64,000 bases of DNA. Origin: Planctomycetota bacterium. GTDB taxonomy: Bacteria; Planctomycetota; Planctomycetia; Pirellulales; PALSA-1355. The notes beneath the pieces were generated by a model. The model saw only the letters and a list, made by a program, of their open reading frames with translations, did not search any database and was not told where the DNA came from. Where the stretch lies: assembly GCA_003389325.1 (NCBI GenBank), contig QQVE01000048.1, positions 231,657 through 295,656 on the forward strand, in the 5' to 3' direction. The position numbers and the translations under genes are program-made. Shown here piece by piece: positions 1 through 10,449 of this stretch. Numbering within the stretch: the stretch's first letter is position 1; every line of letters begins with the position of its first letter.

Positions 1-1
1 T

Positions 2-2023
<2,022 letters not shown>

Positions 2024-2098
2024 CGCTGCACGGGCTCCGACGTCTGCCGCCTTCCAGCGAAAGGGCTGCCGCGCTTTCCGGTAGCGCGCACAAAAAAG

Positions 2099-2134
2099 GG
2101 CCCCAGAACCCGCCGCTAACAAGGTTCTGGGGCC
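2099..2134 (-). terminator. Perfect 12-bp hairpin with a T-run on the minus strand
   Basis: Arms at 2099-2110 and 2123-2134 are perfectly complementary, with a 12-nt loop. An A6 run at 2092-2097 precedes it on the plus strand, so read on the minus strand it is a classic hairpin-plus-T-tract terminator. No minus-strand gene lies upstream of it; both neighbours are plus-strand genes. It may block antisense transcription, or act as a T-poor terminator for the NHL gene together with the next hairpin. Confidence 0.55.
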
Positions 2135-2143
2135 ACGTGCACT

Positions 2144-2165
2144 TCCGGCGGATTGCTCCGCCGGA
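2144..2165 (+). terminator. Second hairpin after the NHL gene
   Basis: A perfect 9-bp stem (2144-2152 pairs with 2157-2165) with a TTGC loop lies 10 nt after the previous hairpin. No T-tract follows. With its neighbour it makes a tandem hairpin block separating the NHL gene from the rpsB operon. The rest of 2024-2603 holds only the rpsB promoter and leader, with no convincing gene. Confidence 0.4.
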
Positions 2166-2437
2166 CAGGGACAAACTCTAGCTTAGCACTATCACAATTG
2201 ATTGCAATCGCTCGACACAGGTTTTTCGCTGACCATGACCAATTGAGCGACAAGGCGATCGTCGGCCGTGTTGCGGAGGCGGGCCAGATGTCTCAGCCGT
2301 TCGGGGGGATGGGGTGCGGCTGTTACTGCCCTGGAGTCTCTCGATGGGAATAGTGACTCGACGGGCGACGCGATCAGAACCGGATTCTTACACGAGCACC
2401 GACGATGAGCTACAGAACGCTGTATGTCCCGCCTGAA

Positions 2438-2466
2438 TTGACGCAGTAAAACCAACCCGATAAACT
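2438..2466 (+). promoter_or_regulatory. Candidate sigma70-type promoter of the rpsB operon
   Basis: TTGACG at 2438-2443 and TAAACT at 2461-2466 are separated by 17 bp, the ideal spacing. Transcription would begin near 2473, giving a leader of about 130 nt before rpsB. Nothing else in the gap is as good. The call rests on consensus match only. Confidence 0.55.
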
Positions 2467-2603
2467 GTTTGATTCGCTCTTTGAACGGTCCAAAGCAGCG
2501 ATTGTCAGCTATCTCAAACCCGACCGAGTTTTCCACCTAACGCCGGACGTTTTCCGCAACGAGCGGAGACAAGATTCCGGTGTGCCAAGGCGAGGAGTCA
2601 TCC

Positions 2604-3338
2604 GTGGCGGCATTGGTTCAAGAATTGATCGAGGCGGGGGTCCACTTCGGCCATCGGGCTAGCCGGTGGAACCCCAAGATGCGGCCCTACATCTATGCCC
2701 GGCAAAAGCTGATTCACATCATCGACGTCCGCGAAACGATTCGCGGGCTGCTGCGTGCCAAGAAATACCTCAAGCAGGTCGCCGGCGGCGGCGGGCTCGT
2801 GCTTTTTGTGGGCACGAAGCGGCAAGCCGGCGAGACGATCGAGCGCGAGGCCGAGCGGTGCGGTATGGCTTATGTCAGCGATCGCTGGCTGGGAGGCACG
2901 CTGACCAACTTCCGCACGATTCGCAATCGTCTCACCCGGCTCGAGGAACTCGAAGCCCTGCGCTCGGGCGACGAGTTGAGCGCCTACTCCAAGAAAATGC
3001 AATCGGCGCTGATGCGGGAGTACCGCAAGATGTACCGCAACCTGCACGGCATCCGCACGATGAACCGCTTGCCGGAGTGCCTGGTCGTGGTCGACCCCAA
3101 GAAGGAGCGCAACGCGATCCGCGAAGCGCGCAAGCTGGGCATCACGACCGTGGCGCTGATCGACACGGACAGCGATCCCGACGTAGTCGATCTGCCGATT
3201 CCCGGCAACGACGACAGTATTCGCTCGATCGAGTTGGTCGTGCGTCAGTTGGCCGACGCGATCATCGAGGGCAAGCAAGGCGCCGCGGCCGAGGCCGCGC
3301 AGCAAAAGGACGACAGCGAAGAGCCGTCGGTCGCCTGA
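2604..3338 (+). CDS. rpsB: 30S ribosomal protein S2
   Basis: Structural protein of the 30S ribosomal subunit, 244 residues, the usual length. Family motifs are present: EAGVHFGHRASRWNPKM near the N-terminus, YIYARQKLIHIID, DRWLGGTLTNFRTIRNR and LPIPGNDDSIRSIEL near the end. An in-frame GTG at 2580 would add eight unrelated residues. The GTG at 2604 is preferred because GAGGAG ends seven bases before it and the protein then begins at the conserved region. It is the first gene of the conserved order rpsB-tsf-pyrH-frr, all on the plus strand with short gaps. Confidence 0.97.
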   Translation: MAALVQELIEAGVHFGHRASRWNPKMRPYIYARQKLIHIIDVRETIRGLLRAKKYLKQVAGGGGLVLFVGTKRQAGETIEREAERCGMAYVSDRWLGGTLTNFRTIRNRLTRLEELEALRSGDELSAYSKKMQSALMREYRKMYRNLHGIRTMNRLPECLVVVDPKKERNAIREARKLGITTVALIDTDSDPDVVDLPIPGNDDSIRSIELVVRQLADAIIEGKQGAAAEAAQQKDDSEEPSVA

Positions 3339-3446
3339 GCCGCCTCGAGATGAGAAAAGCGATCGGCCCCGCGGCCGAATTACGCTGGGCGCGCGAGCCT
3401 CAGCACCTACGTATCTTCCGCCAACGCAGTAAGAAGGGAATGCCAG

Positions 3447-4280
3447 ATGGTTGAAATCGGGGCGGCAGCAGTCAAGTCGCTACGAGAAAAGACGGGCCTG
3501 CCGATCATGAAGTGCAAACAGGCACTGCAGGCCACCGACGGCGACGAGCAGGGGGCCATCGAATGGCTCCGCAAGGATAACATCAAGGTGCAGGAAAGCC
3601 GGGGCGGCCGCGAAACGGCGTTCGGCCGCATCGGGCTGTACGTCGATTGGGACGCCGGCGTCGGAGCGATGGTCGAGGTGAAGTGCGAAAGCGCACCGGT
3701 CGCCGGCAACGACGAGTTCATCGCCCTGGCCGCCGACCTGGCTCGCCAATTGGCCACCGGCAAGGGTGCCGCCTCGGGCGAGGAGTTGCTCGATCAAGCC
3801 TCCCCTTCCGACAGCGGCAAAACCTTGCGCGATCAGATGCTCGACGCATCCAACCGCATCCGCGAGGTATTCAAGATCGGCCGCGTGGCCCGACTCGACG
3901 GCAAGTGCTCCGGCTACGTGCACCATGCCGGCCGAACCGTGGGCGTACTGCTCGAGGTCGAAGGCGGCAACCCCGAGGCTGCCAAGGACATCTGCCTGCA
4001 CATCGCGTCGATGAGCCCCCAGGTGCTCAGCAAGGAGGACCTGCCGGCCGACGAAGTCGAGAAGGAACGCGAGATTCTCTCCGAGGCTGCCCGCAACGAG
4101 GGCAAGCCGGACAATATCATCGCCAAGATGGTCGAGGGGCGGCTGCGTAACTTCTTCGCCGAACGGGTCCTGCTGGAGCAGGCATTCGTCAAGGACGACA
4201 AGAAAACCGTCGCGAAGTTTGCCAAGGAAAACGACATGAAGATCGTGAAGTACATCCACTGGGAGTTGGGCAAGGAATAG
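3447..4280 (+). CDS. tsf: Translation elongation factor Ts
   Basis: Guanine-nucleotide exchange factor that recycles EF-Tu from the GDP form. 277 residues, normal length. The N-terminal UBA-like domain (about residues 5-50) has the signature LREKTGLPIMKCKQAL, followed by the two core dimerisation domains with KCESAPVAGNDEF and the C-terminal EQAFVKDDKKTV. A GAAGGGA ribosome-binding site precedes the ATG. It sits 108 bp after rpsB and 49 bp before pyrH, the usual bacterial arrangement, so co-transcription is likely. Confidence 0.97.
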   Translation: MVEIGAAAVKSLREKTGLPIMKCKQALQATDGDEQGAIEWLRKDNIKVQESRGGRETAFGRIGLYVDWDAGVGAMVEVKCESAPVAGNDEFIALAADLARQLATGKGAASGEELLDQASPSDSGKTLRDQMLDASNRIREVFKIGRVARLDGKCSGYVHHAGRTVGVLLEVEGGNPEAAKDICLHIASMSPQVLSKEDLPADEVEKEREILSEAARNEGKPDNIIAKMVEGRLRNFFAERVLLEQAFVKDDKKTVAKFAKENDMKIVKYIHWELGKE

Positions 4281-4329
4281 CGCCCTTGCCCCCACGGCGG
4301 GCCAACAAGCGCCGCAGGAAGGTGAGAAG

Positions 4330-5088
4330 ATGGCCGAGGAAAACGCTGTGGCCAGCGGAAAGTACCGCCGCGTCGTGCTGAAGCTTTCCGGCGAAAGCTT
4401 CGCCCACGCCGGCGAACGCGGCATCGCCATGGACGAAGTCGTGGCCATCGGCCAGCAGATTTGCAAAGCGGCCCAGGGCGGCGTGCAGATCGCCATCGTC
4501 ATCGGCGGCGGCAACATTCTGCGCGGCGCCCAGTTCACCGCCGGCAACTCCAGCATCCAGGAAGCCACGGCCCACTACATGGGCATGCTGGCCACCGTGA
4601 TCAACGGCCTGGCCCTGCAAGACGCCATCGAATCGCTAGGCGTCGAGACGCGCCTGCTGACCGCCATTCGCATGGAAGGCGTGGCCGAGCCCTACATCCG
4701 CCGCCGCGCCAAGCGGCATCTGGAAAAGGGCCGCATCGTGATCCTGGCCGCAGGCACCGGCAGCCCGTTTGTCACCACCGACACCGCCGCGGCCCAGCGG
4801 GCGCTGGAGCTCGACGCCGACATCCTGATGAAGGCCACCCGCGTCGACGGCGTTTACAGCGACGACCCGGAAAAAAATCCCCACGCCCTGCTGTACAGCG
4901 AGCTGAGCTACAACGCCGTGCGCGAGCAGAATTTGCGGGTCATGGACCCGACGGCCATCGCCCAGTGCATGGAGCACGACATGCCGATTCTGGTATTCAA
5001 CTACAAGAAGGAAGGTAATATTGAGCGTGCCACCGGCGGGGCGCGCGTGGGAACGCTCATCAGCAGCCAGGTGGCCGTGGCCAAGTAG
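4330..5088 (+). CDS. pyrH: Uridylate kinase (UMP kinase)
   Basis: Phosphorylates UMP to UDP, feeding pyrimidine nucleotide synthesis. 252 residues of the amino-acid-kinase fold. Visible motifs are VVLKLSGESF (phosphate-binding), VIGGGNILRG, TDTAAAQRALELDADILMKAT and the YSDDPEKNP loop, all typical of hexameric bacterial PyrH. GGAAGGTGAGA precedes the ATG. It is third in the rpsB-tsf-pyrH-frr operon; frr begins 52 bp later, after a small hairpin. Confidence 0.97.
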   Translation: MAEENAVASGKYRRVVLKLSGESFAHAGERGIAMDEVVAIGQQICKAAQGGVQIAIVIGGGNILRGAQFTAGNSSIQEATAHYMGMLATVINGLALQDAIESLGVETRLLTAIRMEGVAEPYIRRRAKRHLEKGRIVILAAGTGSPFVTTDTAAAQRALELDADILMKATRVDGVYSDDPEKNPHALLYSELSYNAVREQNLRVMDPTAIAQCMEHDMPILVFNYKKEGNIERATGGARVGTLISSQVAVAK

Positions 5089-5111
5089 TCGCGTTCGCAC
5101 GAGATTTTAGA

Positions 5112-5128
5112 CTGCCGCCCGACGGCAG
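5112..5128 (+). promoter_or_regulatory. Small hairpin just upstream of frr
   Basis: CTGCCG at 5112-5117 pairs with CGGCAG at 5123-5128 over a 5-nt loop, ending 12 bases before the frr ATG. No T-run follows, so it is not an obvious terminator. It could tune frr translation or mRNA processing; this is inference from position alone. Confidence 0.3.
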
Positions 5129-5140
5129 CCCAGGGTGATC

Positions 5141-5701
5141 ATGAGTGCCGAAGAGATTCTGTTCGACGTCGAAGAGCGGATGGAGAAGGCGCTGGCCAAG
5201 CTAAAGCACGATCTGGCCGGCATCCGCACGGGACGCGCCAACCCAGGACTCGTCGATTCGTTGCGGGTCGAAGTCTACGGCTCACCCACGCCGATCAAGA
5301 CCATCGCCGCCGTGGGAGCTCCCGAGGCGACGCAGATTGTCATCCGGCCGTTCGATCCCGGCACGCTCAAAGACATCGAAAAGGCCGTGCAGGCCAGCGG
5401 TCTCGGGCTGAACCCGCAGAACGACGGCCGCCTGATCCGCATCAACATCCCCCCGCTCTCGACCGAGGTGCGGCGCAAGCTCGTGGCCCGCATCAAAGAG
5501 CTTTCCGAAGAGACCAAGGTCTCGATTCGCAACGTTCGCCGCGACGGCAACAAGAGCCTCGATCAGGAACAGAAGGACAAGAACCTGACCGAAGACGATC
5601 GCGACAAGGCGAAGGACGAGATTCAGGAACTGACGAAGAAATTCGAGTCACAGGCGACCACCGCGGCCGCCGACAAGGAAAAAGAAGTCATGGACGACTG
5701 A
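5141..5701 (+). CDS. frr: Ribosome recycling factor
   Basis: Splits post-termination ribosomes together with EF-G. 186 residues, the standard length. It shows GIRTGRANPGLVDSL near the N-terminus, the hinge-proximal EVYGSPTPI, IRPFDPGTLKDIEKA, and the C-terminal VSIRNVRRDGNKSL and LTEDDRDKAKDEIQ. GTG at 5135 and ATG at 5141 are both in frame. The ATG is chosen because AGGG lies closer to ideal spacing and it gives the typical MSAEEI start. Last gene of the translation operon. Confidence 0.96.
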   Translation: MSAEEILFDVEERMEKALAKLKHDLAGIRTGRANPGLVDSLRVEVYGSPTPIKTIAAVGAPEATQIVIRPFDPGTLKDIEKAVQASGLGLNPQNDGRLIRINIPPLSTEVRRKLVARIKELSEETKVSIRNVRRDGNKSLDQEQKDKNLTEDDRDKAKDEIQELTKKFESQATTAAADKEKEVMDD

Positions 5702-5769
5702 TCCCCCCCCTCACGCGGCGCTTTCTGCCGGCAGGCACGGCTGGGAAACGCCTTCGAAAGGATTGGTCG

Positions 5770-6630
5770 ATGTCCCGATACGTCGTTTCCAAAGTCTTTC
5801 TGGGTATTACGGCCTTGGCAATCGTCGCGTCTGCTGCGGGTGCGGGCGAAAAAGGTGCGGGGTCGGCCGCCGGCCGGGTCGCGTCGCAAAGTCCGCTGAT
5901 CATCGCCCACCGGGGCGATAGCAAGGTGGCGCCGGAGAACACCCTGCCGGCTTTCGCTTCGGCCGTGCAGGCGGGGGCCGACCTGGTCGAGCTCGACTAC
6001 CTTCACTCTTCCGACGGCGTGCCGGTCGTGTTTCACGACGGCAAGCTCGATCGCACAACCGACGCCTGCCGGCTCTGGGGCGGCACCGAAATCCCGCTGG
6101 AGAGCAAAACCCTGGCCGAGCTGCGCCAGCTCGATGCCGGCACCTGGTTCGACAGCCAGTTCGCCGGCACGCGCATTCCTACTCTGGAAGAGGCCCTCGG
6201 TACGATCCAGAACGGCTCGATGACACTAATTGAGCGCAAGCAGGGCGATCCGGAAACCTGCGTCAAGCTGCTCACCGAAAAGCAACTCTTGGACCAGGTC
6301 GTCGTGCAGGCCTTCGATTGGGAGTTTCTGGCCGGCTGCCACAAGCTGGCACCGAATCTCGTGCTGGGGACCCTGGGGGGCAAGGAGCTGACGACCGAAA
6401 AGCTCGACGATATCGCCACGACGGGTGCGGGCGTCGTCGGCTGGCACGACAAGGACACCGACGCCGCCACGATCGCCGCCATCCACGACCGCGGCTGGAA
6501 GGCCTGGGTCTGGACGGTCGACGACCCCGATCGTGCCGTGGAACTCGTTCGGGCCGGAGCCGACGGCATCATCACCAATCGCCCCGCGGCCATTCGCCAG
6601 GCAGTCGAAGCAGCGCTAGCACCGAAGTAG
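5770..6630 (+). CDS. Exported glycerophosphodiester phosphodiesterase
   Basis: Predicted to hydrolyse glycerophosphodiesters to glycerol-3-phosphate and an alcohol outside the cytoplasm. The first 26 residues form a signal peptide (hydrophobic VFLGITALAIVASAAGA). The GDPD TIM barrel follows with HRGDSKVAPENT (catalytic His/Arg and Glu), ELDYLHSSDGVPVVFHD (metal-binding Glu/Asp and second catalytic His), LIERKQGD, and the C-terminal WTVDDPDRA and ADGIITNRP. 286 residues, normal for the family. AAAGGA precedes the ATG. It lies 68 bp after frr, but functional linkage is not evident. Broad specificity is possible. Confidence 0.88.
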   Translation: MSRYVVSKVFLGITALAIVASAAGAGEKGAGSAAGRVASQSPLIIAHRGDSKVAPENTLPAFASAVQAGADLVELDYLHSSDGVPVVFHDGKLDRTTDACRLWGGTEIPLESKTLAELRQLDAGTWFDSQFAGTRIPTLEEALGTIQNGSMTLIERKQGDPETCVKLLTEKQLLDQVVVQAFDWEFLAGCHKLAPNLVLGTLGGKELTTEKLDDIATTGAGVVGWHDKDTDAATIAAIHDRGWKAWVWTVDDPDRAVELVRAGADGIITNRPAAIRQAVEAALAPK

Positions 6631-6823
6631 CCGAGCCTGCGGCTCCGTCCGCCTTGTCGGCATCATCGACACGCTGCCGTATCTGTCGCCGGGGCGAAGG
6701 GTTAAGCGTTAAACTCGCCTTGACGCACGCTCGCGGGCTTCCGTACTATGCCGCCCCAGCCAGGAGGGCTGCTGGGCGATAGACTCGCGATTCTCAAGAC
6801 TCTGCTGCTGCGGAGGTTTTGCT

Positions 6824-8815
6824 ATGGATGGCAACGTTCGCGCCGATTCCCGTTCGCGCGCCGGTACCGTATTGCGTCGAGGCGGATGGCTGCTCAGCGG
6901 CCTGGCCGTGTTGGGAGCCTGTCTGGCCTTGCGCTGGTACTGGCCCAGCGATTCGGCCTCGGCAGGTCCTCCCCCCTCGCCGGTCAAGCAAGCCACGGCC
7001 GTCGACCGCGCCCGCGCCGTGCCGCAGGCCCCGCCGGGCGCGGCCGTCAAGGCTCCGAAAAAGAATCCGGTCGCGGCGCTGGTGAACGACGAACCGATCA
7101 CGCGCGAAGAGTTGGCCGACGAGTGCCTCGTGCACTACGGGGCCGACGTGCTGGAAAGCATGGTCAACCGCACGCTCATCCTGGTTAGCACCAAGCGGCG
7201 CAACATCGAGATCACACAGGAAGACGTCGACGCCGAAATCGAGCGGATGGCCGGCAAGTTTCAGATGGGCAAAGAGCAATGGCTCGGCCTGCTGCAGAAA
7301 GAACGCGGCATCACCTACGCGCGCTACGCCAAGGACATCATCTGGCCCACGCTCGCGCTGCAGGCGCTGGCCAAGGACCAGTTGAAGGTCACGCGGCAGG
7401 AAGTTGACAACGCCTTCGAAAGCGAATTCGGACCGGCGGTGAAGGTGCGGCTGATCGCCCTGGCCGATCCGCAAAAAGCCCAAAGCGTGCACGCCCAGGC
7501 CGTGGCCAAGCCCGAGGAGTTCGGCGCGCTGGCCAAGAAGTACTCGCAGGACGCCAATAGCGCCAGTGCCTATGGGTTGATTCAGCCGATTCGCCGCCAC
7601 CTGGGCGATGCCAATCTCGAGGCCGCGGCATTCGCGCTCAAAAAGGGCGAGATCTCAAATATCGTCAAAGTCGACAACCTGTACGTGTTCGTCAAATGCG
7701 AAGAGCACCTGCCCGCGGCCAAAGGCGTCGATCGATCGAAAGTCGAACCGCACCTGGTCGACGCCCTGGTCGAACGCAAGCTGCGCGACGCGGCCAACGG
7801 CGTCTTCGAGAAGCTGCAGAACGAAGCCGTCGTCGAGAACATCTATAACGACCCGCAGAAGACCAAGCAGATGCCAGGCGTGGCCGCCGTGATCAACGGC
7901 CACAAGATCACCGTCCGCGAACTGGCCGAAGAGTGCATGGATCGCTACGGCAAGGATGTGCTCGACGGCACCGTGCACCGCAAGATGATCGAACAGGCGA
8001 TGCGGAAGCGCAAGCTTTCGGTCAGCGATGCCGAGATCGAAGCCGAGGTCGTGCGGGCCGCCAAGGCCATGGGCAAAGTCGACGAACGCGGCGAGGCCGA
8101 CGTGGCCGGCTGGATCGAATATGTGACCAGCACCGAAGGCATCTCCCGCGAGGTCTACCTCCGCGACGAGGTTTGGCCCTCGGTGGCGCTGAAGAAACTC
8201 GTGGCCGGCAGCGTGCGCGTCACGCCCGAAGACATGCAACGCGGATTCGAAGCCAACTACGGTCCCAAGGTGCGTTGCCGGGCCATTGTGCTCAACAACC
8301 ATCGCCGGGCCCAAGAGGTGTGGGACAAGGCCCGCGAATCACTGGCCGGCGGCCGCGAGCGGGCCCTCAAGGTGTTTGGAGACCTGGCGGCCGAGTACTC
8401 GATCGAGGTCGGCAGCCGCTCGCTGCGGGGCGAAGTGCCGCCCATTCAGAAGCACGGCGGCCAACCGTACCTGGAGAAGGAGGCCTTCTCCCTCAATCCG
8501 GAAAACCCGCTCTCGGGGATCGTGCAAGTGGGCGGCACCTACGTGATTCTGCTCTACGAGGGCCGCACCAAGCCGGTCGACGCGACCTTCGAAGAGGTCA
8601 AGCACTATATCCACGCCGACATTCTCGAAAAGAAGCTGCGGATGGCGATGTCCCAAAAGTTCGACGAGTTGAAGGACCGCTCGCACGTCGAGAACTTCCT
8701 CACTGGCGAAATCAAAGCCGTGAAGAAGACGGCCATGGGCCCCGCGGCCGCGGAGGTCAATCCAGGCGTGCCTTTGCCGCGGGTCTTCAAACCACGTCCG
8801 CCTCAGCAGCGTTGA
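6824..8815 (+). CDS. Membrane-anchored double parvulin-like (PpiC/SurA-type) peptidyl-prolyl isomerase
   Basis: 663 residues. An N-terminal basic stretch and one hydrophobic segment (about residues 23-43, GGWLLSGLAVLGACLALRW) look like an uncleaved anchor. A Pro/Ala-rich linker follows, then two homologous modules. Module 1 (about 80-300) begins VAALVNDEPITREELADEC; module 2 (about 345-600) begins VAAVINGHKITVRELAEEC. Each has a SurA-like helical part (VHRKMIEQAMRKRKL in module 2) and a parvulin-like segment (FGALAKKYSQD; FGDLAAEYSIE). An assisting role in folding exported proteins is inferred. CGGAGG lies 8 bases before the ATG. Catalytic competence of the parvulin parts is uncertain because several family residues are not obvious. 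Confidence 0.8.
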   Translation: MDGNVRADSRSRAGTVLRRGGWLLSGLAVLGACLALRWYWPSDSASAGPPPSPVKQATAVDRARAVPQAPPGAAVKAPKKNPVAALVNDEPITREELADECLVHYGADVLESMVNRTLILVSTKRRNIEITQEDVDAEIERMAGKFQMGKEQWLGLLQKERGITYARYAKDIIWPTLALQALAKDQLKVTRQEVDNAFESEFGPAVKVRLIALADPQKAQSVHAQAVAKPEEFGALAKKYSQDANSASAYGLIQPIRRHLGDANLEAAAFALKKGEISNIVKVDNLYVFVKCEEHLPAAKGVDRSKVEPHLVDALVERKLRDAANGVFEKLQNEAVVENIYNDPQKTKQMPGVAAVINGHKITVRELAEECMDRYGKDVLDGTVHRKMIEQAMRKRKLSVSDAEIEAEVVRAAKAMGKVDERGEADVAGWIEYVTSTEGISREVYLRDEVWPSVALKKLVAGSVRVTPEDMQRGFEANYGPKVRCRAIVLNNHRRAQEVWDKARESLAGGRERALKVFGDLAAEYSIEVGSRSLRGEVPPIQKHGGQPYLEKEAFSLNPENPLSGIVQVGGTYVILLYEGRTKPVDATFEEVKHYIHADILEKKLRMAMSQKFDELKDRSHVENFLTGEIKAVKKTAMGPAAAEVNPGVPLPRVFKPRPPQQR

Positions 8816-8882
8816 ACCGCGGTACGGCCATCCGGTTCCGGCGTGCAGGATCTTGTTTGCCGGGAGCCGTAATCCCAACCGC

Positions 8883-8899
8883 GCCCCGAACGCCGGGGC
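8883..8899 (+). terminator. Short GC hairpin after the isomerase gene
   Basis: GCCCCG (8883-8888) pairs with CGGGGC (8894-8899) over a 5-nt loop, about 70 bp after the isomerase stop codon. No T-run follows, so termination is only a possibility. The remaining gap to 9046 shows nothing else. Confidence 0.25.
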
Positions 8900-9046
8900 G
8901 GGCTGGCGTGTCGTCTGGATGTAATGCCTCCCGCGCTTCGGGGGAGAAGGCGGCGGTTCAGCGTTTCCTTCCCGCCGCCGCCGGGGTATCCTGAACGATC
9001 GCACCCCCTGCGCTGCGGCGCCGCCCGTTTTTCGCCCCCGACGACG

Positions 9047-10318
9047 ATGAGCCACGAGAACGAAGACCACAATCCGGCGCACGACACGACGCCCTTCCGC
9101 ATCGAGGTCGCCGACCGCATCAAGCGGCTGCCGCCCTACTTGTTCGCCCACATCAACGCGGTCAAGTACCAGAAGCGCCGCGCCGGCGACGACGTCATCG
9201 ACCTGGGCATAGGCAACCCCTCGGACCCGCCCGAGGATCTGGTCATCGAAAAGCTGGCCGAAGCGGCCCGCGATCCGCGCAACCACGGCTACGCTGCGGC
9301 CACGGGCATTGCCAATCTGCGCCGCGAGGTGGCCAGCAAGTACTTGAAGAAGTACGGCGTGCGGCTTGATCCCGACGGCGAAGTGATCGTGTGCCTGGGC
9401 TCGAAGGACGGGTTCAGCCATATCTGTTTGGCGCTGATGGGCCCGGGCGACACCGCGATCGTGCCGGCCCCTTATTATCCGGTCCACGTCTACGCCGTGG
9501 CGCTGGCCTCGGGCAACGCCATTTCGCTGGAGGTGGCCGACAGCGAGAAGTTCCTCTCGAACATCGCCTACACCTGCCAGCACTTGTATCCCAAGCCCAA
9601 GCTGCTGATCGTCAACTATCCGCACAATCCTTCGGCCGTGACGATCGAGCGTGAGTTCTTCGTCGACGTCGTGAAGCTGGCCCGCCGCTACGGCTTTATG
9701 GTGATCAGCGACTTCGCCTATGCCGACGTCGCGTTCGACGGCTATCAGCCGCCCAGTTTTCTCTCCGTGCCGGGGGCCAAGGAAGTCGGCGTCGAATTCA
9801 CCACGATGAGCAAGGGATACAACATGGCCGGCTGGCGCGTGGGCTTCTGCGCCGGCAACCCCGAGATGGTCCGCGCGCTGGGCACGATCAAGACCTACTA
9901 CGACTACGGCATGTTCAAGCCGATCCAGATCGCGGCCATTTTGGCACTGCGCCACACCGACGCCGCCGTCGAAGCTCAAAGCGTCCTCTACCAGAGCCGC
10001 CGCGACGTGCTGTGCGAGGGGCTCACGCGGATCGGCTGGGACATCACGCCGCCCCGGGCGGGCATGTTCGTGTGGGCCAAGATCCCCGAGCCCTGGGCCA
10101 GTCAGATGGACACGATGCAGTTTGCCACCAAGCTGCTCGAAGAGGGGGACGTGGCCGTCAGCCCCGGAACCGGCTTCGGCCCCGCAGGCGAAGGCTACTT
10201 GCGCCTGGCGCTGGTAGAGAACGAAAACCGCCTCCGCCAGGCCGTGCGCCAAATGGGACGTTGCCTGAGCGATCCGTCGCTCCCCTCCAGTCCAGTCGCC
10301 GGCCGCGAGGCTTCCTGA
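9047..10318 (+). CDS. Pyridoxal-phosphate aminotransferase, class I/II (AlaC-like)
   Basis: 423 residues, fold type I aminotransferase. Motifs: IDLGIGNPSDPP, the NYPHNPSA region that contacts PLP, SDFAYADVAFDG, and the Schiff-base lysine in TTMSKGYNMAGWRVGF. The pattern SKGYNMAGWR and the KRLPPYLFAHIN start resemble the alanine/glutamate-pyruvate transaminase AlaC and LL-diaminopimelate aminotransferase group. Substrate choice cannot be settled from sequence alone. The frame is open from 8924, but the ATG at 9047 gives the conserved start; its ribosome-binding site is weak. Confidence 0.85.
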   Translation: MSHENEDHNPAHDTTPFRIEVADRIKRLPPYLFAHINAVKYQKRRAGDDVIDLGIGNPSDPPEDLVIEKLAEAARDPRNHGYAAATGIANLRREVASKYLKKYGVRLDPDGEVIVCLGSKDGFSHICLALMGPGDTAIVPAPYYPVHVYAVALASGNAISLEVADSEKFLSNIAYTCQHLYPKPKLLIVNYPHNPSAVTIEREFFVDVVKLARRYGFMVISDFAYADVAFDGYQPPSFLSVPGAKEVGVEFTTMSKGYNMAGWRVGFCAGNPEMVRALGTIKTYYDYGMFKPIQIAAILALRHTDAAVEAQSVLYQSRRDVLCEGLTRIGWDITPPRAGMFVWAKIPEPWASQMDTMQFATKLLEEGDVAVSPGTGFGPAGEGYLRLALVENENRLRQAVRQMGRCLSDPSLPSSPVAGREAS

Positions 10319-10449
10319 CCGGCTCTTCATCGAAGCCGCTTCTACGGTTTCTGCCGATTGTGCCAGTTCGCGTCGCTGCGCCATGCGCCGTCGGCTGGGC
10401 GAGCTAAAGTTGCTATGAACGGCAACGTTTCTCTGCTCTCGGCTGCGCC

